A stretch of 64,000 nucleotides of DNA from Alistipes sp. (GCA_021201825.1 JAJQED010000016.1:149310-213309); one strand, 5' to 3'; shown: positions 33,673 through 43,720, counted from the first letter of the stretch. Notes: generated by a model not told the origin, from the sequence alone. Program-made: numbers and translations.

Positions 33673-35235
33673 TTAGAATTGGAAATAGATAAAGGGTTGA
33701 ATACCGGCCGATTTTACCTGCATCACTATCCAGATGACAGCGATCATAAGGATGGCCATAATAAACAGCGGCAGGTTGCTCACCCAACGGGTGGCCCTGA
33801 TCTCGGTTTTCTCGGAGGTGAAATGAAGCAGGTAGCCAAGGGCGATAAGGAAAAATACCCCCGCGTATCCTTTTATCACTTCCGGTATCATCCCGAGATT
33901 GAAATTCCCGGCAATGCGGCCGATCACCGTAAACGCTGTTGACATGTCCGGGGCACGGAAAAATATCCAGCCGAAGCAGACAAGGTGGAACGTTATCAGT
34001 ATTCCGATGATCCGGCGGAACCTGCCCATTTCTTTTCCCTCCGACTTGAGCGAGGGGAAGAGCCCCATAAAGAACTTATGGGTCGCAAGCGCACCCCCGT
34101 GCAGGGCTCCCCATAGCAGGAAACGTACGGCAGCCCCGTGCCAAAGGCCCCCTAGCAGCATCGTTATCATCAGGTTGATGTAGGTCCGCAGTTTGCCTTT
34201 GCGGTTACCTCCGAGGGATATATAAAGGTAATCCTTGAGCCAGCTCGAAAGGGATATGTGCCAGCGGCGCCAGAATTCGGTGATGGTGGCCGATTTATAG
34301 GGCGAATCGAAATTCCGGTTGAACCGGAAACCGAGCAGCAGGGCGATACCGATTGCCATATCGGAATATCCCGAGAAATCGCAGTAGATCTGCATCGCAT
34401 ATCCGTAAACACCCATCAGGTTCTCGAAGCCGCTGTACAGCAATGGAGCGTCGAAAATACGGTCTACGAAATTGAGGCTGATATAGTCCGAAATGACGGC
34501 CTTTTTGAATAGGCCCGTAAGTATAAGGAACACCCCTGTGCCGAGCATGGCCCGGGTTACGGTCAGCGGATTCTGCCGTATCTGGGGAATGAAATCCCTG
34601 GCCCGCACGATGGGCCCCGCGACGAGTTGGGGGAAAAACGAAAGGTAGAACGCATAATCGAGCCAGCAGGATAACGGTTCGATACGGCGGCGGTAGATAT
34701 CGATGGTGTAACTGATCGACTGGAATACAAAGAAAGATATTCCGACGGGCAGGAATATATTCTTAAAGTCCAGGAAGCCGCTACCGAAAAGGTTGTTTGC
34801 TATTTCAATCAGGAAGTTGGTATATTTGAAATAACCCAGCAAACCCAGGTCGATAATTATACTGAGGGCTACCAGCCATTTGCGGGCCCTGTCGTTTTGT
34901 GAGCGGTGTATACCTTGTCCTATTAAAAAATCCGTAGCCGCTACCAGCAGTACCAGCAGGAAATACAATCCGCTCGATTTGTAGTAGAAGAAGAGCGAAA
35001 ACAGCAATATATATATTATCCGGGCAAATGGTTTACGCCTGAAAGCGCCGTAAAATAGTGTAAAACCGGCAAACAGGAACAGGAAAAGGCCGGTGCTGAA
35101 TATCATCGGCGAAGCCTCGTCATAAACGAACAACCCTTTGAAATTATCCCACACCTCAGGCAGGTTCAGCCCGGGAAATACTTCCCGCAGCCTGTCCATA
35201 AGGCTCGATGTCGTTTGGGTTATGCCGTTAAACAT
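33673..35235 (-). CDS. MBOAT family O-acyltransferase (AlgI-like)
   Basis: A 520-residue multi-spanning membrane protein of the AlgI branch. The MBOAT core contains EFWRRWHISLSSWLKDYLYISLGGNRKG and the catalytic His region LLGGLWHGAAVRFLLWGALHG. AlgI-type proteins move acyl (usually acetyl) groups across the inner membrane for O-acetylation of exported polysaccharide. The start ATG follows directly on the TAA of the upstream SGNH gene (TAAATG), so the two are coupled. The substrate is unknown. Confidence 0.9.
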   Translation of the reverse strand: MFNGITQTTSSLMDRLREVFPGLNLPEVWDNFKGLFVYDEASPMIFSTGLFLFLFAGFTLFYGAFRRKPFARIIYILLFSLFFYYKSSGLYFLLVLLVAATDFLIGQGIHRSQNDRARKWLVALSIIIDLGLLGYFKYTNFLIEIANNLFGSGFLDFKNIFLPVGISFFVFQSISYTIDIYRRRIEPLSCWLDYAFYLSFFPQLVAGPIVRARDFIPQIRQNPLTVTRAMLGTGVFLILTGLFKKAVISDYISLNFVDRIFDAPLLYSGFENLMGVYGYAMQIYCDFSGYSDMAIGIALLLGFRFNRNFDSPYKSATITEFWRRWHISLSSWLKDYLYISLGGNRKGKLRTYINLMITMLLGGLWHGAAVRFLLWGALHGGALATHKFFMGLFPSLKSEGKEMGRFRRIIGILITFHLVCFGWIFFRAPDMSTAFTVIGRIAGNFNLGMIPEVIKGYAGVFFLIALGYLLHFTSEKTEIRATRWVSNLPLFIMAILMIAVIWIVMQVKSAGIQPFIYFQF

Positions 35236-36669
35236 TTAATAGCTGCGGTTGCCCGCTAAAATTTCAAGTGCCGCGAACCTTATGAAAGGAACGTCTTCGT
35301 CCGGGTTAATATTCGGTTGCGGGAAGCCGTGTGCCGCCCTCCCGGTAGCGGGGCGGTGGACGGACCCGATAAATTCGTTGTAATATTTGGCAAGGGCGTC
35401 GTACATCATATCCCCGACAAGGTTGTAACCGTTCTCGGTAAGGTGGATGCGGTCGCGCCCCGATAATTTCTTTTCATACCATTTCTCCATTATCCCCCGC
35501 CCTCCGGCCGCGTTATAGAGGTCCCAGAACGCAAAGTTATATTTCTCCGCCGACCTGCTGATCACCTTTGCGGCGTCTTCTATGTTAGGGTTAGCAACGT
35601 AATTGCGTCCCGAACGCTGGCCGCTCTCCCTCGGGGTCGTTACCAGTACGGGGATTCCGGGGTAATTCTCGCTAACCGCTCCTAAAAACCGGTCCACGAC
35701 CGTAGCCAGGTTATCACTGCGGTAATTACGGCCATAACAGTTGTTGGTGCCGAGCGAGATTATAATTAGGTCCGGGAACAACTGGTTCCCGCCACCGGCC
35801 GGAATGGTAGAATAGCGCTCGAAATGTTCGAATGCGGCGCTGTTAGCACCGATCGAGTTGTAAACGATCCCGTGGCCCTTATGCAAAATAAATCCGTAAT
35901 ATAAAGGATGGGGATTATCGGGAACCGTGCCGGGCAGATCGTACCGCACCGACAGGGTAAGAGTGTCGACCTTCCTGTTCAGGTAAAACGTGGTGCGTTC
36001 TTCGGTATCCCCCATCACACACTGCATATCGCCCATCAGGGAATCGGGCGGGGACAGCAGGGGAGCTTTCGGATGGTGGATTATGGTCACCGCATCGAAG
36101 CCCTCGCGGGTCCACAATTCGACCTCCGGGTAATTGTAATCGAACAGTATGCCGGTGCCGGTGAAAGATAGTTTTTCTTTCGAAGAGTTGGACGTCAGCC
36201 GGAAGCCCTCGTAAGCGTTACCGGTCCTTATGTAATAGTCACGGGGCTCGTTTGTCCCGGTCAGCCGATGGGGCAGGATAACTCCGCGGCCGCCGCTTCC
36301 GAAGTCACGCACCAGGTGCATCCTTACCCGTTCGTCCCAGAAGCCGGCCTGCACATGCGAGTCGCCTATATGGAGGATATTCAAATCGCCGGTATATTCC
36401 CCGGACCTGAGCGCTTCGAGCCTTGCCATGAACGGTGCGAGGTTGCCGGACAGGTCAACAAAAACGTTGAGCTCGTCGTTTACCAGCCCTCCCAGGTCAT
36501 CTTTGAATACGACCCGGGGTAGTGGTTCTGGAACGGGAGCAATAATTTCCGGGTCAGCGGCCTGCCGGCCGGATGCGGCAAACAGGGCAGGGATTATCCC
36601 CCCGAGAAAAAGAACCCCGGTGAGAATGCCTGCGGCCAGGATAAGTATGTTATTCCTCTTCCCGGCCAT
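35236..36669 (-). CDS. SGNH-fold membrane-anchored protein (AlgJ/AlgX-like role)
   Basis: A 477-residue protein with an N-terminal membrane anchor (NNILILAAGILTGVLFLGGII) and a periplasmic SGNH hydrolase domain. Block I is LHIGDSHVQAG, block III is ISLGTNN and block V is DRIHLTENGY (Asp and His). Together with the MBOAT gene directly downstream it probably completes glycan O-acetylation, as AlgJ/AlgX do. The start is the ATG at 36669; an ATG at 36732 would add a very basic 21-residue segment. Either start overlaps the end of the upstream gene. Confidence 0.78.
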   Translation of the reverse strand: MAGKRNNILILAAGILTGVLFLGGIIPALFAASGRQAADPEIIAPVPEPLPRVVFKDDLGGLVNDELNVFVDLSGNLAPFMARLEALRSGEYTGDLNILHIGDSHVQAGFWDERVRMHLVRDFGSGGRGVILPHRLTGTNEPRDYYIRTGNAYEGFRLTSNSSKEKLSFTGTGILFDYNYPEVELWTREGFDAVTIIHHPKAPLLSPPDSLMGDMQCVMGDTEERTTFYLNRKVDTLTLSVRYDLPGTVPDNPHPLYYGFILHKGHGIVYNSIGANSAAFEHFERYSTIPAGGGNQLFPDLIIISLGTNNCYGRNYRSDNLATVVDRFLGAVSENYPGIPVLVTTPRESGQRSGRNYVANPNIEDAAKVISRSAEKYNFAFWDLYNAAGGRGIMEKWYEKKLSGRDRIHLTENGYNLVGDMMYDALAKYYNEFIGSVHRPATGRAAHGFPQPNINPDEDVPFIRFAALEILAGNRSY

Positions 36670-38479
36670 AATCTGTGTTTTCCTGTTCCTGCTCACCCTC
36701 TGTATTTTCAACTTCCGGTTCTTCTTCGGCAATTTCCGCTTTTTCAGCTTCCATAAAGTCTAATTCACCGGTAGCTTCCGCTTTTTCTTCCGGGAAGTTA
36801 TAGTCCGTTGCTTCCGGTTCCCCGGTACCTATCTCCCATACGGTCGGTTCATCGTCGGGGAATTCCAGGACTGTATCGACTCTGTCGGTAGACGGTTCGG
36901 TATCGTCCGGACCCCCGGTGGAAATATCATTGTCGGGTGATTCCGGAATATTCCCCGGTTCACCATTCACTACAGACGGCTCTTCCCCGTAGGTGTACGG
37001 GTTTGTTTTGGCATACTCCAGGGCCTTTACGAATTCGGTAGCGATCTTACGCCCGCCGGCAAAGCTGAGGTGTGTATAGTCTTTGGCGGCCCAGCCCCAG
37101 TCGGCAAACCGTTTCATGCTGTTATAACCGCCCATAGCCTGGTAGGTGTTCCAGAATGCTACCCCGCAGTCCCGGGCTACCGCGCGCTGTTCGGCCAGCA
37201 GTCCCGACACGGCCGGCATTGTCACGAAATCCCCGTCCTGCTGCATACTCCGGTCACCGACGCCCATTACGATTATGGCAGTCGAGGGGAAGCACCTTTT
37301 AATGTAGTTAACAAGGTTGCGCAATTGTTCCCCGTAACTCGAATAACCCGTTACTTCCGCACTCATAATGTTGAGGCCGTATTGCAGAACGATAAGGTCG
37401 TAACCCATCATCCTGTTATATGCCGAATTTACGGCCGAGGAGGTCCCGAACAGCGACAATCCCGTACTGCTTCTGATCGAGTAATTGTCCACGATCACCC
37501 CGTTCGAACCCTCCAGGCTTACGCCGTAGCCGGCGAAGCCGTCAGTAGCCGGCACGTCCACCCGCATGGAGCGGAACCCGCTTCCCGCTATGTTGATCTG
37601 CCGGAGCTGCCCAGTAGTATCTGCATCGAACGTGCGTTCGTGCTCCCCGTTGACGGTTATTTTTATCTCCGCCGGAGCGGTCGAGCTGTAAAAGAACCTC
37701 AGGTTCGAAACCTCCGAAATATATTTGCGGAATGTGGTGGTCTCGTAATCGGCCCATGCCGCAGAGGTCGGAACGGAGATGGTTCCCGAGACAAGGAAAC
37801 GATCGCGGTACTCTTCGGGGACGGTCTTTTTATTGGCCACCTGGTAATCTTTCCAGCCCCGGAACGAATGCTTTACGGTCGGGCGGTACTCGGCCGTTAC
37901 GGATGACAGTGGCACGAAGCCTACTCCGTGCCCGCCGTACAGTCCCTGCAACTGCTCCCGGACATCCGCTGTAATTATATCTCCTTCAATAAACGAATCC
38001 CCGAAGAAAGCGATCCGTATGTTACGGCTACAGCTATATGCTTCCAATTTGCGGCTGAATTCCAGTACGGCATTGTTGCCGGAATAGTCCTCGATCGGTG
38101 TAACGTTGTCGAGCGAAACCTCCGAGGGGTCCTGCCGTCCGCCGCTCGGTCCTCTTTGGCCTGCGCTTCCGAGGTCCCATGTTTCCGAGACCGGGGCGGC
38201 CGGGACTTCCTCTTCGAGTACCTTTTCATTTATACCCTTGCCCTCCTCGGCATAGTCTGCTGCGTCCTGCATTTCCCGGATAAAATCCAGGTCCTCCCGC
38301 CTCAATCCGGCATCGGTCCCGTCGGGTTCTTCACCGGGAAAGGAATATAGCTCCGAAAAAATATTTGCCCTTTTGAATTTTACACCGGCCACCGAGAACG
38401 GGGGGATAAAACTGATACAGACCAGCCCCGCTATAACAAGCAGGGAGAGCAGGAAAGAGTATCTGGTGTAATCACGCAT
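36650..38479 (-). CDS. SGNH-fold exported protein with acidic tail
   Basis: A 609-residue protein with an N-terminal membrane anchor (YSFLLSLLVIAGLVCISFI) and an SGNH domain from about residue 150. It contains IRIAFFGDSFIEGDII (block I), LQYGLN and DYTHLSFAGG (catalytic Asp/His). The last 110 or so residues are a low-complexity Glu/Pro/Thr-rich acidic tail, unusual for the family. First gene of the three-gene operon. The DNA of the acidic tail overlaps the possible N-terminus of the next gene. Confidence 0.75.
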   Translation of the reverse strand: MRDYTRYSFLLSLLVIAGLVCISFIPPFSVAGVKFKRANIFSELYSFPGEEPDGTDAGLRREDLDFIREMQDAADYAEEGKGINEKVLEEEVPAAPVSETWDLGSAGQRGPSGGRQDPSEVSLDNVTPIEDYSGNNAVLEFSRKLEAYSCSRNIRIAFFGDSFIEGDIITADVREQLQGLYGGHGVGFVPLSSVTAEYRPTVKHSFRGWKDYQVANKKTVPEEYRDRFLVSGTISVPTSAAWADYETTTFRKYISEVSNLRFFYSSTAPAEIKITVNGEHERTFDADTTGQLRQINIAGSGFRSMRVDVPATDGFAGYGVSLEGSNGVIVDNYSIRSSTGLSLFGTSSAVNSAYNRMMGYDLIVLQYGLNIMSAEVTGYSSYGEQLRNLVNYIKRCFPSTAIIVMGVGDRSMQQDGDFVTMPAVSGLLAEQRAVARDCGVAFWNTYQAMGGYNSMKRFADWGWAAKDYTHLSFAGGRKIATEFVKALEYAKTNPYTYGEEPSVVNGEPGNIPESPDNDISTGGPDDTEPSTDRVDTVLEFPDDEPTVWEIGTGEPEATDYNFPEEKAEATGELDFMEAEKAEIAEEEPEVENTEGEQEQENTDYGREEE

Positions 38480-38634
38480 CGGCCCGGTCCAAAATCAAAC
38501 CGCAAAATTAAGAAATATAAGGAGAAATACTCTTTGCCGTGGCTTACAAATTGCAGTGATAAGCCCCGCAGCGGTGCCATGCAAATAGCGGACCCGGGCG
38601 GTATTGCGGTACTGTTAAAAAATTCACAGTATTG

Positions 38635-38665
38635 TTTGCCCGTCCGGAAATAAAGAGTAACTTTG
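38635..38665 (+). promoter_or_regulatory. Promoter of gcvH-mdh
   Basis: TTTG (38635-38638), exactly 19 nt, TAACTTTG (38658-38665), about 35 nt before the gcvH ATG. Confidence 0.85.
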
Positions 38666-38698
38666 GGTTCGAATTGAAATCTTAAATAATTCCATGCT

Positions 38699-39076
38699 AT
38701 GAATATACCGTCAGGACTTAAGTATTCTTCGGACCACGAATGGGTCAGGGTAGAGGGAGACGTTGCCGTTGTAGGCATTACGGATTTTGCGCAGAGCCAG
38801 TTAGGCGATATCGTTTTCGTTGACGTGACAACCGTGGGTGAGACCCTCACACAGAACGAGGTATTCGGTTCGATCGAGGCGGTCAAGACCGTTTCGGATG
38901 CGTTCCTGCCGGTGGGCGGTGAGATCGTCGAATTCAACGAGGCTTTGAACGACGCCCCTGATACCGTCAATAAAGACCCGTACGGTGAGGGATGGATGGT
39001 GAAAGTTCGCATGAGCGATCCGTCCGAGCTGGATTCCCTGATGGATGCAGAGGCTTACCAGGCCTCGATCGGGTAG
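38699..39076 (+). CDS. gcvH: Glycine cleavage system H protein
   Basis: A 125-residue lipoyl carrier protein. The lipoylation site is the Lys in [10 protein letters not shown] near residue 64, followed by the usual [22 protein letters not shown] segment in two halves. It shuttles the methylamine group between the P and T proteins. The mdh gene follows 36 nt downstream; the other gcv genes are not in the window. Confidence 0.96.
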   Translation: MNIPSGLKYSSDHEWVRVEGDVAVVGITDFAQSQLGDIVFVDVTTVGETLTQNEVFGSIEAVKTVSDAFLPVGGEIVEFNEALNDAPDTVNKDPYGEGWMVKVRMSDPSELDSLMDAEAYQASIG

Positions 39077-39112
39077 GGAATTACGAAGAGGTTAAATCTA
39101 AAAAATACTATC

Positions 39113-40054
39113 ATGAGTAAAGTAACAGTAGTGGGTGCCGGTAACGTGGGCGCCACTTGTGCCAATGTTCTCGCTATCAAGGAGACGGCGAGCGAGGTGG
39201 TTCTTATCGATATCAAGGAGGGCCTTGCCGAGGGTAAAGTGCTGGATATGTTCCAGACCGAGACCCTGTTGGATATCGATACCAAATTAACTGGCGTAAC
39301 CAACGACTATTTGAAAACAGCCGGTAGCGACGTTGTGGTTATAACCTCGGGTATTCCCCGTAAACCGGGAATGACCCGCGAAGAACTTATCGGCACCAAT
39401 GCCGGTATCGTAAAAAGTGTAATGGAGAGCGTTATTGAACATTCGCCGAACGCTATAGTTATCATTGTGAGCAATCCGATGGACACCATGACCTACCTCG
39501 CGGCTAAAACCAGCGGGCTGCCCCGCAACAAGGTTTTTGGTATGGGCGGCGCGCTTGACAGCGCACGTTTCAAATGCTACCTGAGCAAGGCGCTCGATGC
39601 CAATATCAACGAGATCGAGGGTATGGTGATCGGCGGCCACGGCGATACTACCATGGTTCCCTTGGTCAGCAAAGCCACTTACAAAGGTAGCCCGGTAACC
39701 GATTTTATTTCCGAAGATGCGGTACAGCAGGTAGTTGCCGATACGATGGTAGGCGGTGCCACCCTTACCAAACTGCTCGGCACGTCGGCATGGTATGCTC
39801 CCGGAGCCGCCGCCGCTTATGTGGTGGAATCTATCCTTAAAGACCAGAAGAAAGTGGTCCCGTCATGCGTAAGCCTCGAGGGCGAATACGGACAGAGCGA
39901 TATCTGCATCGGTGTTCCCGCCGTAATAGGCCGCAACGGTGTCGAGAAAGTTCTCGAGATCAAATTGTCGGATAAGGAAAAAGCACTGTTCGAAGAGAGC
40001 GCTGCAGCTGTCCGCAAAACCAACGACGTACTGAAAGAAATAGGCGTACTCTAA
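39113..40054 (+). CDS. mdh: Malate dehydrogenase
   Basis: A 313-residue LDH/MDH-family enzyme oxidising malate to oxaloacetate with NAD. The Rossmann start is VTVVGAGNVGATCAN; the substrate-binding motif SGIPRKPGMTREEL carries the Arg pair of MDH, and the catalytic His is in VIGGHGDTTMVPL. The loop with two Arg supports MDH over LDH. Confidence 0.95.
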   Translation: MSKVTVVGAGNVGATCANVLAIKETASEVVLIDIKEGLAEGKVLDMFQTETLLDIDTKLTGVTNDYLKTAGSDVVVITSGIPRKPGMTREELIGTNAGIVKSVMESVIEHSPNAIVIIVSNPMDTMTYLAAKTSGLPRNKVFGMGGALDSARFKCYLSKALDANINEIEGMVIGGHGDTTMVPLVSKATYKGSPVTDFISEDAVQQVVADTMVGGATLTKLLGTSAWYAPGAAAAYVVESILKDQKKVVPSCVSLEGEYGQSDICIGVPAVIGRNGVEKVLEIKLSDKEKALFEESAAAVRKTNDVLKEIGVL

Positions 40055-40066
40055 TCCGGTAATACA

Positions 40067-40120
40067 GCAATAAATATAGAGCGGGGCGATATCTTTATCG
40101 CCCCGCTCTATATTTATTGC
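40067..40120. terminator. Very long bidirectional terminator
   Basis: A perfect 24-bp inverted repeat with a 6-nt loop between the convergent mdh and the esterase remnant. The AT-rich outer part supplies T-rich ends on both strands. Confidence 0.85.
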
Positions 40121-40127
40121 CGTAAGT

Positions 40128-41098
40128 TTAATCTTCCTGGTCCAGCCATTCCAGGATCTCCAAATGGATATCATTATCTTTATCCGGATAAATAATGAGA
40201 TTCTCGTACCCGTCGTTCCCGGCTATCGCTCCCTGTGTGTCCCAGTCTCCCCGGGTGAATTTAATCTGGGCCGGGGAATGGATCTTCATCTTTACCTGCC
40301 TTTGATTAGCGGACACTTTATCCATTCTTATTGCGGCCGGGTCCCATTGAGCAAGTTCCGGTTGGTTCCCGCATATATAGACCTCATCATTTTCATCCGG
40401 TACGGTCAAAGTGATCATTATATCGTATAGTTCTTTCGAAAAACAGTTCTTTTGCTCTTCCGTAAAGTCGAAAAAAAGCGGAAGCGCATCCATCATACTG
40501 TGGGCGAATGTACTCCAATGTCCCTCCTGCGGGAATGTATTGGAATGGAATTTAATATTGTCCGGTATCCGGATATTGTCCGCAAAGCAGTAAAACTTAC
40601 AGATGCGCTCAGGGAGGGACCTATACCGATCCTGCGGGGTCCGGTCCGGTAATTTGCATCAATGTACGGGATGATCTCGTTTTTCAGATAATTCATGAAT
40701 TTATCCCTGTTGCCGTAATACCCGCCCCCACCGAAGTAGTCTTTCTCTTCGACATTAACGGGCAACGGTAAAAGGTCGTTATTGCGGCCGTAGTTCAAAC
40801 TGTCGATAAAAGTCGGGATTATTCCAACCACGATATATTTTTTATTCCCGCCGGACATGAAGCTTACCGAAGAGGTAATGAAATTCAGGAACTCCCTGCT
40901 ATTACAGTCGAACATGAATATCACATCGTAATTCACCAAGGGGTATTCATCGTAAAACGCCGGTGTATATACCAGCAGCTCCCTCGTTTGATCCAGTTCG
41001 TCAGAGGTGAATTCGATTTTCCCGACTTGTGCCATATACTGTGATCGAGCAGGGAACCCGAACGACAAGAACAGTATTAATAAAATTATCCTTTTCAT
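40128..41098 (-). pseudogene. Broken esterase with C-terminal CBM20-like domain
   Basis: The N-terminal part (signal peptide ending PARSQ, then ELLVYTPAFYDEYPLVNYDVIFMFD) is that of a Fes/IroE-type putative esterase. It stays in frame to YIDANYRTGP. The end of the esterase domain, with the catalytic His (QEGHWSTFAHSMMDAL), continues in another frame into a CBM20-like starch-binding domain (YDIMITLTVPDENDEVYICG). The region of about 90 residues that normally carries the nucleophile Ser is missing. The junction lies at the short repeat CCGGTCCGG (about 40640-40649), so a slippage deletion with frameshift is likely. The gene is almost certainly inactive. Confidence 0.75.
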
Positions 41099-41111
41099 CC
41101 TGCGGTAAAAA

Positions 41112-42023
41112 TCACCGAATAGGCACCACTGTAAAACCCGCTTCACGGAGCTGGTTTATCAGACCCTCCTCACCTGCAAGGTGCAGGGCGCCGACGGCTA
41201 TGAAAGCCGGCTTTTCTGAAATGATACCCGGTATCTGGGCCATCCATTTATCGTTGCGGAGTTTATTTATGGCCAGCTCGAATTCATCCGACATACGGCA
41301 CGGCTCGTCATCATTGTCGAAGCTCATATCGTACATACCCTGTAGGTTTCCCTCTTTGTATAGATTGTCCATCTCGATAAACTTCTCCACGGAATCTTCA
41401 TCGTTCTCCAGCGAGCATAGTAATAACTCAGCCTGTACGGGCAGGGGTTCGAAGTCCATCAAAAGGCTGATCTGCTCTTCGAAAGTCTCGAAGCCCGCAA
41501 TCTCTTTTCCCGACTCCCTGCCGAGATTCTGGATGTACGAGTCGATAGGTACATGCATCATTATATTGAACGACGGGTTGGCCCTGGAATACGACAGTGC
41601 CGTATACATATTAAGTATCATGGCCGGCTTGAAATTGCCGAACTGGGCCAGACCTGCACCGAACATCCCGGTGAGCAGTTCGTCCAGCCGGGCGTACTGC
41701 TCTTCTGTCAACAGGTCGTGATAGGTCGTCCCCTCGGGAAGCATGGCACTTTCCATCATCAGGGCCTGGGCCGCATTCATCGTTTCCATATCCACCTCAC
41801 CGATAACGATCTCGGCAGAAGCGAGCGCCTCCGTGTATGCCGGATATTCGTCCAGAACGCTTACCGGGGCGAAATGATGGGTGCCGAGCAGGTAGGAGGG
41901 TGTGCTGAGGCCGTTACCGGTGATTTTCCAAAGTATAGATTCCGTAGGTTCTGCGCTGGAACGGTTACCGCATCCGGCGATAAGGATTGCCGCCGTAGCG
42001 GCCAGCAATAAAATTTTTTTCAT
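41112..42023 (-). CDS. TraB/GumN family lipoprotein
   Basis: A 303-residue protein with lipobox LIAGC (Cys near residue 18). It has the TraB/GumN (Tiki-like) fold: the first motif SYLLGTHH with two His, a middle EIAGFETFEEQ and the last motif FIAVGALHLAGEEGLINQLREAG. These motifs suggest a metal-dependent protease-like fold; the function in bacteria is not established. Same strand as the esterase remnant. Confidence 0.87.
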   Translation of the reverse strand: MKKILLLAATAAILIAGCGNRSSAEPTESILWKITGNGLSTPSYLLGTHHFAPVSVLDEYPAYTEALASAEIVIGEVDMETMNAAQALMMESAMLPEGTTYHDLLTEEQYARLDELLTGMFGAGLAQFGNFKPAMILNMYTALSYSRANPSFNIMMHVPIDSYIQNLGRESGKEIAGFETFEEQISLLMDFEPLPVQAELLLCSLENDEDSVEKFIEMDNLYKEGNLQGMYDMSFDNDDEPCRMSDEFELAINKLRNDKWMAQIPGIISEKPAFIAVGALHLAGEEGLINQLREAGFTVVPIR

Positions 42024-42094
42024 TTACAATAATGTTTCCCCGGCCGTCAACGTCCGACCGGGCTTGGTTATGGGTAATTAATCTTCTCGAAACA

Positions 42095-43564
42095 TCACAA
42101 CAACGGGCTTAACAGCCGGGCCAGCGATTCGTAAACCGAATGCAGGTTTGACCTTTGTTCCCACATCTCGGGCGTAACCTGGATACAATGGCCTATATCC
42201 TGCAGGAATGCCTCTTCCAGTTCCCTGGCTATCCTGCGGTCGTACATGATGGCCGATACCTCGAAATTATCCTCGAAGCTGCGGATATCCATATTGGCCG
42301 TACCGACCGACGAGAACATGCTGTCGATAATTATAACTTTCGAATGGTTGAATCCCTTGCAGTAAAGGTACACTTTTATTCCGGCTTCCATCAATTCGGA
42401 GATATAGGAGCGCGTGGCCCAGTAGACTATCTTGGAATCGGAACGGCTCGGGATCATTACCCGTACGTCGATTCCGCTCAGGGCTGCGATCTTCAGGGCG
42501 GTAAGTATCGCCTGGTTGGGCAGGAAATAGGGCGACGAGATATAGATATGTTTCTGCGCGCGGGTAATGGCGGCAAAGAAAGCCTGCATAATGGATGCCC
42601 AATCCGAATCCGGCCCCGAGGATGCGATCTGGACGGGACATTCTTCGGTGACCTTTGTCTTGGGGAAATATTTGTCGGTACTGCCGATACGTTTTTTTCC
42701 GCTTACGAAATACCAGTCCGTAGCGAATATGGCCTGCAGCATACCGACAGCTTCCCCTTCGATCTTCAAATGGGTATCCCGCCAAATGGCTTTGCGGCCC
42801 ATGCGCAGGTAACGCTCCGCTATGTTGATCCCGCCCGTAAAGCCTATGTGCCCGTCCACAACCACTATCTTGCGGTGGTTGCGGTAATTTACCCGGCTTG
42901 TGAGCCACGGGAACACGACCGGCATGAAACATCCGGTCTCCACCCCTGCCTTGCGCAGGTTGCGTATAAACCGCCGGCCAAGCCCCCAGCTTCCTACGTC
43001 GTCATAGATGAACCTGACTTCCACCCCTGCACGGGCTTTATCCATAAGGATTTTGGATATCTTCTTGCCGATCCGGTCATTCTCGAAAATGTAGTATTCT
43101 ATATGTATCGACGATTTAGCGTTACGCAATGCGTGCAAAATTTCGGCGAACGTCTCCTTGCCGTTATTGAGCACCCTCACCCGGTTTTTCACCGTCAGCA
43201 GGGACTTGTTGGTATTCAGCAGCAGGGTGATAACGTCCCTGTTGTCCGAAATACTGCTTCGGATCATCATGTCCGGGTTTTGGATCGCCTCGATCTGTTT
43301 ACGGCTCAGGCGGTCAAACTGTTCGAGGTCTTCGATCTCTTTCAGGTTGAAAATTTTCTGCTTACGGTGGTTGCGGCCGAACATCACGTAGAGGCCCAGC
43401 CCGGCGACGGGGATCAGAGCTATGACCGTGATCCAGGCAAGGGCCTTGACCGGTTCGCGCTTTTCATGTATAATAACGCAGATCGTAGCGATGATTATTA
43501 CTACGTAACATATCGTCGCCAGAAGCTTTATATCGGAGAATGCAACAAGCGGATAAACTGCCAT
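42095..43564 (-). CDS. cls: Cardiolipin synthase
   Basis: A 489-residue membrane enzyme joining two phosphatidylglycerols into cardiolipin. Two N-terminal membrane helices are followed by two phospholipase-D motifs, HRKIVVVDGHIGFTGG and HSKVIIIDSMFSSVGTANMD (HKD). The start is the ATG at 43564; a TTG eight codons upstream is less likely. Confidence 0.93.
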   Translation of the reverse strand: MAVYPLVAFSDIKLLATICYVVIIIATICVIIHEKREPVKALAWITVIALIPVAGLGLYVMFGRNHRKQKIFNLKEIEDLEQFDRLSRKQIEAIQNPDMMIRSSISDNRDVITLLLNTNKSLLTVKNRVRVLNNGKETFAEILHALRNAKSSIHIEYYIFENDRIGKKISKILMDKARAGVEVRFIYDDVGSWGLGRRFIRNLRKAGVETGCFMPVVFPWLTSRVNYRNHRKIVVVDGHIGFTGGINIAERYLRMGRKAIWRDTHLKIEGEAVGMLQAIFATDWYFVSGKKRIGSTDKYFPKTKVTEECPVQIASSGPDSDWASIMQAFFAAITRAQKHIYISSPYFLPNQAILTALKIAALSGIDVRVMIPSRSDSKIVYWATRSYISELMEAGIKVYLYCKGFNHSKVIIIDSMFSSVGTANMDIRSFEDNFEVSAIMYDRRIARELEEAFLQDIGHCIQVTPEMWEQRSNLHSVYESLARLLSPLL

Positions 43565-43616
43565 TCGATCGGTCCCATTCCGGTTCAATACAAAGATAAC
43601 AATTATGCCAGAACGG

Positions 43617-43647
43617 TTTGCGGGTTCGGAATTAATTCGTATCTTTG
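43617..43647 (+). promoter_or_regulatory. Promoter of greA
   Basis: TTTG (43617-43620), exactly 19 nt, TATCTTTG (43640-43647), about 75 nt before the ATG. Confidence 0.8.
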
Positions 43648-43720
43648 CTTTATACGATATGGGGAGTTCCGGCTTTAGGGTCGGGATTTTCTGTTTTTTT
43701 GTCTTAAGAAAACATTTATT

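Noticed and set aside
40493-41146. A complete 217-residue esterase
   Set aside because: Its last 40 or so residues are out of frame and unlike the family, and no nucleophile motif is present. The C-terminal half continues in the frame of the downstream CBM20-like part.
42155-43678. A 507-codon plus-strand frame opposite the cardiolipin synthase gene
   Set aside because: Shadow frame. The opposite strand has both phospholipase-D motifs and membrane helices.
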